The translations under genes were made by a program, and so were the position numbers. From Inia geoffrensis (lineage: Eukaryota; Chordata; Mammalia; Artiodactyla; Iniidae), in NCBI GenBank assembly GCA_036417435.1, contig CM070906.1:43227396-43291395 (forward strand): 64,000 nucleotides of DNA, given 5' to 3'. The notes beneath the pieces are model-generated. The model made no database searches, was not told the origin of the DNA, and worked only from the letters and a program-made list of their open reading frames with translations. Shown here in pieces: positions 46,710 to 59,479 of this stretch (positions are counted from its first letter, which is position 1; every line of letters starts with the position of its first letter).

Positions 46710-49085
46710 CATTTCAATTCAACTTGGAACCATTTTTTAAATGAAAACTCTGAGAAGAAGCAACAAGAATAGACATTCTCTCTTCCCTGTCATATGCTAG
46801 AGTACACAGTACTATTTTTAAGAGACTGGAAAAGACGTCCATTGCTCCAGCTATCACGGGTCTCTGGGAAGAATATGGGCAAATAACAGGGCAGCAAGAG
46901 AAAAGACTTAGAAAGCTGAGAGGGAGACTTAAAGTAGCCAAGATTTTTCCTCCATTCTGTTAAATGATATCGCCTCACTTATGATGTCAAAAAAGCAAGT
47001 AGTCATTGTTGTTCTTTTTTTTTTTCTTTAAAGAGAAGGACACATGAAACTTTTTCTATTTAAAAGTATGCATTACAGAAAGGAATAGAATACTAACAAC
47101 AAAGCATCCAATAAAACCTTTCATTGAATAATGAAAGAAGGATGATATCAATATGTTTTTTATCTGGTCGTGAAATTTCTCTCTAACAGTCTTTTGGTGC
47201 CCAGAGTTCTAATGGGTTTATGACTACTAATGGCTTTCTAATCTCATAGTCTGTAATGTTAGAGTTTTAAATCTATTTACTTCAATTTCCTGACATGCAT
47301 CAGAGACAAAGAGGGTATTTACTGGCTTTGTGGGCTTTGTATTACATTTTTTATTACATTAAAATATGCCCAGACTTTTGCACCAGCAACTCAACTGGAT
47401 GGTTTTGGGGGAAGGGTGAATAGAAAGAGAAAAGTCATCAAATATATAATTTTAGAACTATCATAAAAGATATAAAGGTTCATGTTAGACTCATAGTAAG
47501 TAGTTTTGTAAACCTAGAAAAATTTGCCAATGTTTTCAGCTTGTAAGTTTGGAATCAGTCAGATGTAACAAACATAGTTCTCCTCTATTTCATTTACATT
47601 AGATTATATTTACATTATCTTCTGTGATTTATTTTAGAACCCTTTATGGTTCAAGCTCTTGCTTCATTTTCACCTGAGTTACATTCTGTATCTATAGCTA
47701 ATATAGTTTTATTTTCTCCTAGTAGAGTGTTGCAGATGAGGGTCACTTGGGATACCCTAGATAATTCACTCAGTTTCTCTTGTTTTGATTTTCCTCAGAT
47801 ATAAAATTAAAAGGTTAGAGTAAGCGTTTTCTTACCTCAAATCTTCTTAAAAGCAGGTCATGTATGTCAAAATGTCTCTGTAAATGTCCACTTTTTAGGG
47901 AGAACAAAGCACGGTCTACATTGGACAGAAAAATGGAGAAGCAAGTAAGAGAATTACAAATGTCAAATAATAGCATATGCTTTAAAAATATTTATCCAAT
48001 TCTATTTACCAGCACCTTCTCTCAAAAAATTGTACTGTGAAACAACTCCTTAAACATGTATCATTTATTTTCAAAACATCCATAATGAAGTCCACCTTTT
48101 ACAGTTTGAGGTAAATAAAAAGAAGATAAACTAAAATTGGGATTTAAAAAATTTGAAAATATATATTCAAATATTAACTCATTTATTGAGCCATTTATCA
48201 GTAACCAATTTGTCCTTCTTCACTCTTTACCTATACTTTGTGTATGCTCTTCTCATGGTGCACAACACATTATTTTAAAAAGGTTTGATTGTGTAATACA
48301 TCATCATGTCCTATGACTTACACATTATTTTACAACTTGGTACTAACCAATGGTGCTTGGCATCCAGTACAGTCTCAGTCATTTTGGTTGACTGAGGTAC
48401 TAAATCATGAACACAAGTCTATTTCATATTATAAATGATAAAAATGTAAAATCATGATATATTTTGTAATTAGATAAGCCAATAAATGTATTTGTAAGAG
48501 ATTTTTAACACCAAGTACTGAAAACACACAACATTTCTCATTGTCTTTCCATTAACCAGAAATTTAATCAGAAAGGGAAGGGGGGAAGGAAAGCAAAGAA
48601 AGGCAAGGCAAGGTAGGGCAAGGCAAAAGCTGGACAGTTGCAAGGGATATTTATACTGTCACAGCCTAGAAGAGGTATACATCATTTTCTCTCAAAATTT
48701 ACTTGCCAGAACCAGTCCAATGGTCCTGCTCAAACGAGAAGGTTGAGGAATGTGGGAGAACACATGGATATTCAGGGGACATTAAATGTTTTTGCCACAG
48801 GAGGGAATAATGAGACTAGCCCATCCAAGACGCTACTCAAGGTTACTTGAATGGATGGTTCTAATAAGCTGGGAAAGTTTAATAGAAAGTGGAGAGTACC
48901 ATCTAACAGGCCAGTCTGACCTATACCTTGAAAAAAAATGTAAAGGCAACTCTAAATATGATGTAAGGCAAAGGGACACAGCCAACATTAGCCTTGATGA
49001 GCAGACTAGGGATGGCAACTATATTATTAATAACAAATTGTTTTACAGATGATGTGGCAGTGTTTCAAAACATTGATATTGGAGC
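46710..49085. other. AT-rich DNA, nothing recognised
   Basis: No gene or nameable repeat. A GGCAA/GGAA purine-rich simple tract lies at 48571-48628. The short frames at 48638-48850 and 48786-49052 have no domain. Confidence 0.45.
48571..48628. repeat. GGAA/GGCAA low-complexity tract
   Basis: Repeated aaggcaaggcaagg and ggaagg units. Confidence 0.85.
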
Positions 49086-49275
49086 TCGAATATGTGGCTT
49101 CAGTCTTAATTCCTCCACCTACGAGTTGTGATTTAGAATGAGGTTTAATGTCTCTATAAATCAGTATCTTCATCTACAATTGTAAAAGTTAGATGAACCT
49201 AACTCACAGAGTTATGGTGAAGATTAAAAGAAATGATATTTGTGGAAATATTAGATAGTGCCTGATTTTATTGAC
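49085..49275 (+). repeat. MIR-type SINE relic
   Basis: The text 'tccaccta' plus 'cgagttgtgattt', then an 'atcagtatcttcatctac' block and 'acagagttatggtgaagatt' follows the MIR consensus in order. Confidence 0.65.
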
Positions 49276-50454
49276 ATACTCTAAGTAGTTTTGAGGAAGC
49301 ATTCTAAAAATTAAGGAATGATTTGTTTTTTATTAAAAAAAAAAAAAACAGGTGGAGATCAAGGTGGCAGAGTAGAAGGACATGAAGCTCTCTTCCCCCT
49401 ACAAACACATCAAAAATACATCTACACGTGGAACAATTCTTACAGAAAACCACGTGAAAGCTGTCATAAGATCTCTTATACAACCAAAGCTGTAAGGAAG
49501 ATCCCCACATAATCGGGAAGGACAAAAAGAGAAAAAAAAAAGAAAAGAAATCAGGACAGGACCTATGCCCCTGGGAGGGAGCTGTGACAGAGAAGAAAGT
49601 TTCCCTTGCCCTGGGAACCCCTTTGCCACTGGCTGGGAGGTGTGCCAGGACAGAGAGCTGGAGTGTCCTGGACTTTGCTTGAGAGGACTGTGTGCAGTGC
49701 TGGCTTGCTTAAACAGGGCAGAGAGAGACCAGCACTGACAGCTGCCACGTCACCACACGTCCCAGCTCCAAATACATGCCTGCTAGTACATGCAGTGGCT
49801 AGGTGCTGAAACTCGGGCTTTAGTTGATGGACCCAAGGAGATGACTCAGTTTAGCTGCACAGAGGAAGCCTGAAGGGCCTGATGTGTGGTCTGGGCCTTC
49901 ACTGTTAGCTTGCACATGTCAGAGGCAGGGCTAACATCTGAGGTAGTTATCAGTGCTCCCTCAGTGGGGGAAGGTCTAGGGGCTGCTCCGGCAGCAGCAG
50001 ATGTTGTTGGTATATACACTGGAGGTGGGTGGTGTCACAGAATTGCAGGTCCCCAGCATACAGCCAATGGGGAATAATATACAGCTGCTCTTATCCCAGG
50101 GGAAGCACACCGTCCCGCCTACCTCCACTGCAGCTTAGAATCTGATCTGGGGGCTTCTACTCCAACAACTGAGGAGCACACCCTGCTCCCAATAGAGCTG
50201 TTACGGCCACAGGGCAAAGAGAAGGTCCCACTCAACATCCAGCACAGGCTTTGGTCACAACACCAAACACACCCCCTATCAAAGGGACAACGTCTAACAA
50301 ACTCTGAGGAAGATGTGGCAAGCATCCATACCAAAAACAGCCATCACACCAAAAATGTTGGACAATCTACACATGGATAATCCCACATAAAATCAGCCCT
50401 TCAAGACCATAGTAGATAACCGTTTCTCCTAAATTCACAGTCACAGAAATTTAA

Positions 50455-51345
50455 GTAAAATGAAAAAGCATTGTTCTCCCAATTAAAAGAACAAGAGAAA
50501 TTCCCTGAAAGAACAATGAAACAGACCTCTCCAGTCTACCAGATCCTTAGTTCAAAGAGGTGGTAATAAAAATGTTAAAGGAATTAAAGAAGATTATCAG
50601 TAGAAATGCAGATCACTGTAGCAAGGAGCTAGAAACTATAAAGAGGAATCAATCAAATTAGCCAATTCAATTGCTGAGATAAAAGCAAAGCTAAAGGCAA
50701 TAAATAGCAGACTAAATATGCAGAGGAATGAATAAGTAATCTGGAAGATAGAATAATGAAAATCATCCAATCAGAACAGCAGACAGAAAGACAACTGAAG
50801 AAAAAAATGAAAGCAACATTCGAGATCTATGGGATAATATAAAGCATGCCAACCTACATATAACAGGGGTTCCAGAAGAAGAAAGAGGAAAGGGGATCAA
50901 AAATGTATTTAAAGAAATTATGGCTGAAAACTTTCCAACTAAAGAAGGAAACAGATATCCAGGTACAGAAAGCATAGAGGATCCCAAACAAGGTGAACCC
51001 AAACAGACCCATACCAAGACATATCATAATTAAAATGTCAAAAATTAAAGATAAAGAGAGGATTCTAAAGGCAGCAAAAGAAAAACAAAAAGTCAATTAC
51101 AAGGGAACCCCCATTAGGTTATCACCTGATTTCTCTACAGAAACTTTGCAGGCCAGAAGGGAGTGGCATGATATATTCAAAGTCCTGAAAGGGAAAAACC
51201 TGCAACCTAGGGTACTCTGCTCAGAAAGATTATCATTAGAATAAAAAGAGGAACTAAAAATTTCTCAGACAAGTAAAAACTAAAAAAATACAGCAACACT
51301 AAACCTATCCAAAAAGAAATATTGAAAGATCTTCTCTGAATAGAA
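50455..51345 (+). pseudogene. L1-C ORF1 relic
   Basis: Decayed ORF1p gene. The best-kept part is an 83-residue frame at 50993-51244, with PRHIIIKMSKIKDKERILKA and ARREWHDIFKVLKG, which match the C-terminal domain of the L1-A protein. The upstream RRM-like part is visible as 'aacaggggttccagaagaag' near 50862, in another frame. It cannot encode a functional protein. Confidence 0.85.
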
Positions 51346-51555
51346 AAGAAGAATCTACAGGAAAGCGGAAAACACAGTTGGAAAGGCAAATATATAAAAA
51401 GACTGAAGATCACTTAAATAAGCTAGTACACAGATCAAAAAATAATTTAAAATGTTGTAAAAGGGATTATAACTACAATGAACAGCAAAAGTATAAACAT
51501 GAAGGTGATGTAAAATAGGACATCAAAATTACAAACTATGGGGGGAAGGGAATAA

Positions 51556-51729
51556 AAATGTATATCATTTAGTTTGTTTTGTTTAGTTTTTTGTTTTGTT
51601 TTGTTTTTTGGCCCTACCACGTGGCTTGCTGGAGTTCCCCAACCAGGGAATGAACCCCAACCACAGCAGTGAAACTGCCAAGTCTTAACCACTAGACCAC
51701 TAGGGAACTCCCAAATGTATATCATTTAG
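51556..51729 (-). repeat. Short CHR-type tRNA-derived SINE, antisense, with TSDs
   Basis: The body (51573-51712) in reverse complement starts gggagttccctagtggtcta, with 'cactgctgtggttggggttc' and 'ttccctggttggggaact', and ends 'ggtagggccaaaaaac' with a GTTTT-interrupted tail. TSD aaatgtatatcatttag at 51556-51572 and 51713-51729 is exact (17 bp). It differs from the CHR-2 copies in body and tail. Confidence 0.92.
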
Positions 51730-51967
51730 AATGTGTTTGAACTTACATGACTATCAGTCTAAAGCAAGTAGATATAGTTATGGGTTAACATACTTGAAGA
51801 CCAGGGTAACCACAGATCAAAAAACACAATAGATTCACAATAATCAAAAAGAAAGGAACTCAAGTATAATACCAAAGAAAACCATTGAACCACAAAAGGA
51901 AAAACAAAAAAGAACGAAGGATCAAAGAGGAACTGTAAAATCAACTGGAAAACACGGTTTAAAATGG

Positions 51968-53295
51968 TAATAAATACATACTTATCAATAATTATTTTAA
52001 ATGTCAATAGACGAAAAGCTCCAATTAAAAGATACAGAGTGGCAAATTGGATTAAAAAAACAAGAACCTATGATATGTTGCCTACCTGAGACTCACTTTA
52101 GGGCAAAAGATACACAAAGATTTAAAGCGAGATTTAAAAGATACACAAAGATTTCATGCAAATGGAAATGACAAGAAAGTAGGGGTAGCAATACTCATAT
52201 CAGACAAATTAGACTTTAAAACAAAGTCCATAAAGAAAGAGAAAGAAGGACACTATATAAAGATAAAGGGATCAATACATGATGAGGATATTACACTCAT
52301 TAACATATATGCACCCAATATAGGAGCATCCAAATATATAAAACAAATACTAACAGACATATATAGAGAAACTGACAGGAATACAATAAGAGCAGCAGAC
52401 CTTAACACCTCACTGTCATCAACGGAAAGATCTTCCAGACAGAAAATCAATAAGGCAACAGAGATCCTAAATGACAAAACAGAACAGTGGACTTAATTGA
52501 TATCTACAGGACACTACATCCAAAAAAACCCAGATACATGTTCTTTCCAAGCACATATGGGACATTCTCTAGGATAGACCACATATTAGGACACAAACAA
52601 GCCTCAACAAATTTTAGAGGATAGAAATTATTTCAAGCATTTTTTATGACCACAATGGTATGAAACTAGAAATCAACCACAGAAAGAAAAATGAGAAAAA
52701 ATAATGATTACACGGAGACTAATCAACATGCTACTAAAAAACCAAGTGGTCAACGATGAAATCAAAGAGGAAATAAGAAAATACCTCAAGACAAACGACA
52801 ATGAAAACACAACCTTACAAAATCTATGGGATGCAGCATAAGGAGTTCCAAGAGGGCAGTTCATAGTGATACAGGCCTTCCTCAAGAAACAAGAAAAATA
52901 TCAAATAAACAACCTAACCTACCACCTACAAGAATTAGAAAAGAAGAACAACCAAAACCTAAAGTCAGCAGAATAAAAGAAATAATAAAGATCAGAGAGG
53001 AAATAAATAAAATAGAGATAAAAAAATAGAAAAGATCAATAAACTTACAAGCTAGTTTATTGAAAAGTTAAACAAAATCAACACACCTCTAGATAAACAA
53101 AATCAACACACCTGTCACACACAAAAAAGAAAGGACCCAAATAAACAAAATAGGAAATGAACTAGGAGAAATAACCAACACTGCAGAAATACAAAAATCA
53201 TAAGAAAATACTAGGAACTATATGCCAACAAATTAGACAACCTAGAAGAAATGGACACACTTCTCGAAACATACAGCCTGCCAAAACTGAGTCAA
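51968..53295 (+). pseudogene. L1-C ORF2 relic, 5' part (endonuclease)
   Basis: Decayed ORF2 from its start ('acttatcaataattatttta' equals the SIITLNVN region) through the endonuclease. Examples are 'ctgagactcactttagggca' for ETHF and 'aggatagaccacatattagg' for RIDHILG. It ends at the young L1 insertion. Many frameshifts are present. Confidence 0.9.
53283..53295. repeat. TSD, left copy, of young L1 fragment
   Basis: The sequence aaaactgagtcaa is matched by aaaattgagtcaa at 55331-55343, with one mismatch. Confidence 0.85.
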
Positions 53296-55330
53296 AGAGC
53301 TAATCAATGAATTTGGTAAAGTAGCAGGATACAAAATTAATGCACAGAAATCTCTGGCATTCCTATATACTAGTGATGAAAAATCTGAAAGTGAAATCAA
53401 GAAAACACTCCCACTTACCATTGCAACAAAAAGAATAAAATACCTAGGAATAAACCTACCTAGGGAGACAAAAGACCTGTATGCAGAAAACTATAAGACA
53501 CTGATGAAAGAAATTAAAGACGATACAAATAGATGGAGAGATATACCATGTTCTTGGATTGGAAGAATCAACACTGTGAAAATGACTCTACTACCCAAAG
53601 CAATCTATAGATTCAATGCAATCCCTATCAAACTGCCACTGACATTTTTCACAGAACTAGAACAAAAAATTTCACAATTTGTATGGAAACACAAAAGACC
53701 CCGAATATCTAAAGCAATCTTGAGAACGAAAAACGGAGCTGGAGGAATCAGGCTCCTTGACTTCAGACTATACTACAAAGCTACAGTAATCAAGACAGTA
53801 TGGTACTGGCACAAAAACAGAATGATAGATCAATGGAACAGAATAGAAAGCCCAGAGATAAACCCATGCACATATGGACACCTTATCTTTGATAAAGGTG
53901 TCAGGAATATACAGTGGAGAAAGGACAGCCTCTTCAATAAGTGCTGCTGGGAAAACTGGACAGCTACGTGTAAAAGTATGAGCTTAGATCACTCCCTGAA
54001 GCCATACACAAAAATAAGCTCAAAATGGATTAAAGACCTAAACGTAAGGCCAGACACTATCAAACTCTTAGAGGAAAACATAGGCAGAACACTCTATGAC
54101 CTAAATCACAGCAAGATCCTTTTTGACCCACCTCCTAGAGAAATGGAAATAAAAACAAAAAGAAACAAATGGGACCTAATGAAACTTCAAAGCTTTTGCA
54201 CAGCAAAGGAAACCATAAACAAGACCAAAAGACAACCCTCAGAATGGGAGAAAATATTTGCAAATGAAGCAACTGACAAAGGATTAATCTCCAAAATTTA
54301 CAGGCAGCTCATGCAGCTCAATAACAAAAAAACAAACAACCCAACCCAAAAATGGGCAGAAGACCTAAACAGACATTTCTCCAAAGAAGATATGCAGACT
54401 GCCAACAAACACATGAAAGAATGCTCAACATCATTAATCATTAGAGAAATGCAAATCAAAACTACAGTGAGATATCATCTCACACCAGTTAGAATGGCCA
54501 TCATCAAAAAATCTAGAAACAATAAATGCTGGAGAGGGTGTGGAGAAAAGGGAACCCTCTTGCACTGCTGGTGGGAACGTGAATGGTCCAGCCACTGTGG
54601 AGAACAGTATGGAGGTTCCTTAAAAAACTAAAAATAGAACTACCATATGACCCAGCAATCCCACTACTGGGCATATACCCTGAGAAAACCAAAATTCAAA
54701 AAGAGTCATGTACCAAAATGTTCACTGCAGCTCTATTTACAATAGCCCAGAGATGGAAACAACCTAAGTGCCCATCAGCGGATGAATGGATAAAGAAGAT
54801 GTGGCACATATACACAATGGAATATTACTCAGCGATAAAAAGAAACGAAATTGAGCTATATGTAATGAGGTGGATAGACCTCGAGTCTGTCATACAGAGT
54901 AAAGTAAGTCAGAAAGAGAAAGACAAATACCGTATGCTAACACATATATATGGAATTTAAGAAAAAAAAAAATGTTATGAAGAACCTAGGGGTAAGACAG
55001 GAATAAAGACACAGACCTACTGGAGAACGGACTTAAGGATATGGGGAGGGGAGGGGTGAGCTATGAGAGGGCGACGGAGGGGCATGGACATATATATACT
55101 AACAAACGTAAGGTAGATAGCTAGTGGGAAGCAGCCACTTGGCACAGGGATATCGGCTCGGTGCTTTGTGACCGCCTGGAGGGGTGGGATAGGGAGGAAG
55201 GGAGGGAGGGAGATGCAAGAGGGAAGAAATATGTGAACGTGTGTATATGTATAACTGATTCACTTTGTTATAAAGTAGAAACTGACACACCATTGTAGAG
55301 CAATTATACCCCAATAAAGATGTTAAAAAA
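53296..55330 (+). mobile_element. Young 5'-truncated L1 (about 2.0 kb) inside L1-C
   Basis: Starts in the ORF2 RT region (equivalent to about 9757 of L1-A) and runs through the end of ORF2, the 3' UTR and a poly(A). It is very close to L1-A and L1-B by eye, so it belongs to the same young group. It inserted into the ORF2 relic of the old L1-C, which continues at 55344. It lacks promoter, ORF1 and endonuclease, so it is dead on arrival. Confidence 0.95.
53300..54960 (+). pseudogene. ORF2 C-terminal fragment of the truncated young L1
   Basis: The frame is open from the truncation point to 54631, and the rest of ORF2 (54583-54960) is in another frame because of a one-base deletion at about 54583 (gaatggtccag against gaattggttcag). 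The last cysteine of the C-x3-C-x7-H-x4-C motif is changed to arginine (tgt to cgt just before the frameshift). The FADD motif lies upstream of the truncation and is absent. No function is expected. Confidence 0.93.
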
Positions 55331-55343
55331 AAAATTGAGTCAA
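55331..55343. repeat. TSD, right copy, of young L1 fragment
   Basis: aaaattgagtcaa after the poly(A). The old L1-C ORF2 continues directly with 'taagaaattgataatttg'. Confidence 0.85.
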
Positions 55344-57860
55344 TAAGAAATTGATAATTTGAACAGACTGATCACTAGAAATGAAACAGAATCTGTAATT
55401 TTAAAAAAATGGATGCCAACAAAATTCCAGGACCTGATGGCTTCACTGGGGAATTCTACCAAACATGCAAAGAAGAACTTATACCTATCTTTCTCAAACT
55501 CTTCAAAAGAATGAAGAGGAGGGAACACTCCTAATGTCATTTCATAAAGCCACCATCACCCTGACACCAAAACCAGACAAAGACAGTACTGAGAAAGAAA
55601 ATTACAGGACAATATCTTTGAAAAATATAGACGCAAAAATCCTCAACAAAATATTAGCAGACAAAATCCAACTATACATAAAAAGGATCTTACACCACGA
55701 TCAAGTTGGATGTATTCCAGAGTCACAAGGATGGTTCAACATACACAAATCAATCACTGTGATACACTACATCTATAAAAGAAAAAACAAAACTATATGA
55801 TCATCTCAACAGATGAAGAAAAACATTTGCTCAATGGTGAAAAGCCAAAAGCCTTCCTGTTAAATTCTGGAATAAGACGAGGATGCTCACTCTCACCAAT
55901 TCTATTCAACATAGTATTGGAAGTCCTAGACAGTGCAATCAGATGAGAGAAAGAAGTAAAAGGTATCCAAATTGGAAGTGAAGACATAAAAGTGTCATTA
56001 TAGGCAGATGACATGATACTCTATATAGGAAACCCTAAAGACTCCACATAAAAACTATTAGAATTAATAAACGAATTCAGCAGTGTATCAAGATATAAGA
56101 TTAATATAGGGGAATCTGCTGCATTTCTTTACACTAACAATGAAAGATCAGAAAGACAAAGAAAAAAAAAATCCCATTTAAAATTGCATCACAAAAAACA
56201 AAAAGAAATCCTAGGAATAAACTGAATCAAGGAGAAGGTAAAAGACCTGTATGCTAAGAAATATAGAACAATGATAAAGGAAACTGAAGATGATTCAAAG
56301 AAATGGAAAGCTATCCCATGCTTTTGGATTCAAAGAATTAACATCTTCGAACACTTTTGGATAGTATGGCTAAGATGGCCATATTATCCAAAGAAATCTA
56401 CAGACTTAATGCAATCCCTATCAAATTACCCATGACACTTTTCATAAGATTCAAACAAACAATTCTAAAATTTATATGAAATCACAAAAGACCCAGAATT
56501 GCCGAAGCAATCCCGAGGGATAAACAAAACAACACAAAACAAAAAAAAACAAAGCTGGAGGCATAACCCTCCCAGACTTCAGACAATACTACAATACTTC
56601 AAAGCTACAGTAACCGAAGCAGCATGGTATTGGTACAAAAACAGACATCAATCAATGGAACAGACCAGAGAACCCAGAAGTAAACCCACACACCTATGGT
56701 AAATTAATCTTCAACAAAGGAGACAAAAATGTATAATGGAGAAAAGACAGTCTCTTCAGCAAGTGGCGTTGGGAAAGTTAGCCTCATGTAAATCAATGGA
56801 ATTAGAACATTCCATTGCATCATATACAAAAAGCAAACAAATGAAAGTCAAAATGGTTTAAAGACCTAAATATAAGGCATGACACCATAAAACTCCTGGA
56901 AGAGAACATAGGCAAAAGATTCTTTAACATAAATTGTAGCAATATTTTCCTAGATTTGTCTTCCAAGGCGAAAGAAATAAATGCAAAAATAAACAACTGG
57001 GACCTAATCAAACTTAAAAGCTTTTGCCCAGCAAAGGAAAACATCAATAAAATGAAAAGACAACCTACAGAATGCCAAGAAGATATCTGCAAACCATGGT
57101 ACCAAGGGGCTAATTTCCAAAATATACAAACAGCTCATACAACTCAATATCAAAAAGATAAACAACCTAATGAAAAATTGGGCAGAAGTCCAAAATAGAC
57201 ATTTCTCCAAAGAACACATACAGAGGGCCAACAGGCACATGAAAAGATGCTCAATATCGCTAATTATTAGAGAAATACAAATCAAAACTAAAATGAGGTA
57301 TCACCTCACACTGGTCAGAATGGCTATCATCAAAAATTTACAAATAAGTAATGCTGGAGAGGTTGTGGAGAAAAGGGAATCCTCCTATACTGTTGGTGGG
57401 AATGTAAATTGGTGCAGCCACTATAGAAAACAGTATGGACATTACATAAAAAACTAATAGAGCTACCATAATGATTCAGCAATCCCACTCCTGGGCATAA
57501 ATCCAGAAAAGACGAAAGCTTTAATTCTAAAAGATCCAATGTTAATAGCAGCGCCATTTACAATAACCACGACGTGGAAGCAACCTGAGTGTCCACCAAC
57601 AAATGAATGGATAAAGAAGATGTAACATATATAATATATAATAATAATAAATAATTATATAATATATCAATATATATTGTATATCATATATAGTTATATT
57701 ATAAATATATAATATTGTATTACATCTTTTATATATATATGTGTATGTATATATACACACACACATTTATTCAGCCATTAAAAAAATGAAATATTGCTCT
57801 TTGCAGCAACATGAATGGATCTAGAGAATATTATCCTAAGTGAAATAAGTCAGAGAAATA
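55344..57860 (+). pseudogene. L1-C ORF2 relic, 3' part (RT and C-terminus)
   Basis: Decayed RT and C-terminal regions. The [10 protein letters not shown] region is at about 55415-55455 and a [20 protein letters not shown] frame (111 residues) at 55465-55800. The catalytic site gcagatgacatg is at about 56003, preceded by an in-frame tag where L1-A has ttt. About 125 bp is missing at about 55825 compared with L1-A. The C-terminal zinc-knuckle region is near 57345-57405. A TA-rich expansion (57625-57765) splits the last part. Confidence 0.88.
57625..57768. repeat. TA/TATATA-rich expansion in the L1-C ORF2 end
   Basis: About 140 bases of TA, ATAAT and TATG units, plus a short (CA) run, have grown where intact L1s have a short 'acatatacacaatgga' text. 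It is a microsatellite born inside an old L1. Confidence 0.85.
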
Positions 57861-58247
57861 CAAATATTATATGATATCACTTACATGCAGAATCAAAAAA
57901 ATAATACAAATGAATTTATTAACAAACAGAAATAGATTTACAGATATAGAAAACAAACTTATGGTTACCAAAGGTAAAAGGGAGGTAGGGATAAACTAGG
58001 AGTATGGGACTAACAGATACACACTACAGTCTATAAAATAGATAAACAACAAAGATTTACTATATAGCACAAGGAACTATATTCAAAATCTTGTAATAGC
58101 CTATAATGTAGAAGATTCTGAAAAATATATATATATATACACATACACACATATATAAAAATATATATTTAAATATATAACAGAATCACTTTGCTGTATA
58201 CCTAAAACCTAACATAATATTGTAAATCATCTAAACTTCAAAAAAAA

Positions 58248-59475
58248 AAACAGTGGATAAGATAATAAAGTATCAGAAAAACATACTTTAATTGAAGGTG
58301 CTCATTGTCCTATCACTCCCGTTTATCCTATTCTCTGACAATTCCATTTTCAGAGGGATTTTGTGTGTGTGTGTGCAAATAGCAGACCCAGAATAGACTG
58401 AGTTTATTCAAAGTTGAGTCATAAATTCAATGACTCTAGAATGGGAAGCTATGCATAGGTACCAAAAAATAATATAAAATAAAATAATTAATAAAAATAA
58501 ACAACAAAATAAGCAAACAGATGAATAAATGCATCAGGTTAAGAATTATCAAAGGAAACACAGTAGACCCTAAGATAAATGCCTTTCCATTCTCTCAAAG
58601 AAATTAAAGTAAAATACCTGGAAAAAATGAAAAGAGATATATAGTTATTTTTTAAAAAAGAAATAAGCAACAGAATAAACTCAAAAATTAGAAGAGTCCA
58701 GGGAATAAACTGGAGTTAAATAATAAAACTATTACAGAAGTGTAATAGAAGCAGTGAGAATAATCGTGAAAACAGAGTTAGTAACAGAAAGGAAAATCTT
58801 TAGAAAATCACACTAAACATAAATTTTAGTAAAAGTGATAAAAGGGAATATTGTCACTAGATAATTCCAAGAATATTTAATGCATAGTTAGTATTCCCTA
58901 AAGAGAGAAAAACTCAAAGATATCAATCAAAGACAAATACCTAAAAGAAAGTCCCGAATCTGTACTTCCTTCTTTAAAAATACGTATTGTTATGACATCT
59001 TGTCTTAATACTATCATTGTATTCTGAGTAAGGTTTATATATTTTGTGTCCTTTCGTTTGATATGAATGTTGGATAGTTTCCTTTTTTAGATTGCATACA
59101 TGTGTATTTACCTCAGTTTTGAAGGCCTTGTTTGTGTTTAATTGTTCAAGTTCTTATTCAGATAAATGTAAATTGTAAACTGGTATCTATTTCCAGATTT
59201 TCCAAAATTTAGACACTACTCTACTCCATTGAGAATGAGAAGGGAATTAGAGCAAACCATACACTTAGATGCCTCTATAATGCAGAGATTCATAAAAGTT
59301 GAAAAGAAAATGATGAATAAAACCCCAAAAACTTAGAGCAAAAATAAACAAAAAGAAGGAAAGAAAAGGAAGGATTAGGAAATTGGCTTCTATTAAACCT
59401 ATGCTCCTGTAAGTGATAGTTATAAACTCTGGACAAAATAAAACTAAAACATAACCCAAATAAATCTCTAAAAAT
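58248..59475. other. AT-rich DNA, nothing recognised
   Basis: No gene. Short GT run at about 58363-58374. AAATAA-rich text at 58470-58510. Confidence 0.45.
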
Positions 59476-59479
59476 CAGA

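Larger units (their letters stand above)
49355..58247 (+). mobile_element. Old full-length L1 (interrupted), here called L1-C
   Basis: This element starts with 'ggagatcaaggtggcagag' (a decayed form of the L1 start) and contains a 5' UTR (to about 50455), a decayed ORF1 (about 50455-51345), an inter-ORF region, a decayed ORF2 (51968-57850) and a 3' end finishing 'ttgctgtatacctaaaacct', 'aatattgtaaatcatctaaa' and poly(A) at about 58247. It is split by a short SINE (51573-51712) and by a young L1 fragment (53296-55330). Every frame is riddled with stops and indels, so it is far older than L1-A and L1-B. Its 5' UTR of about 1.1 kb shows no match by eye to the 897-bp segment of L1-A. Confidence 0.88.
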
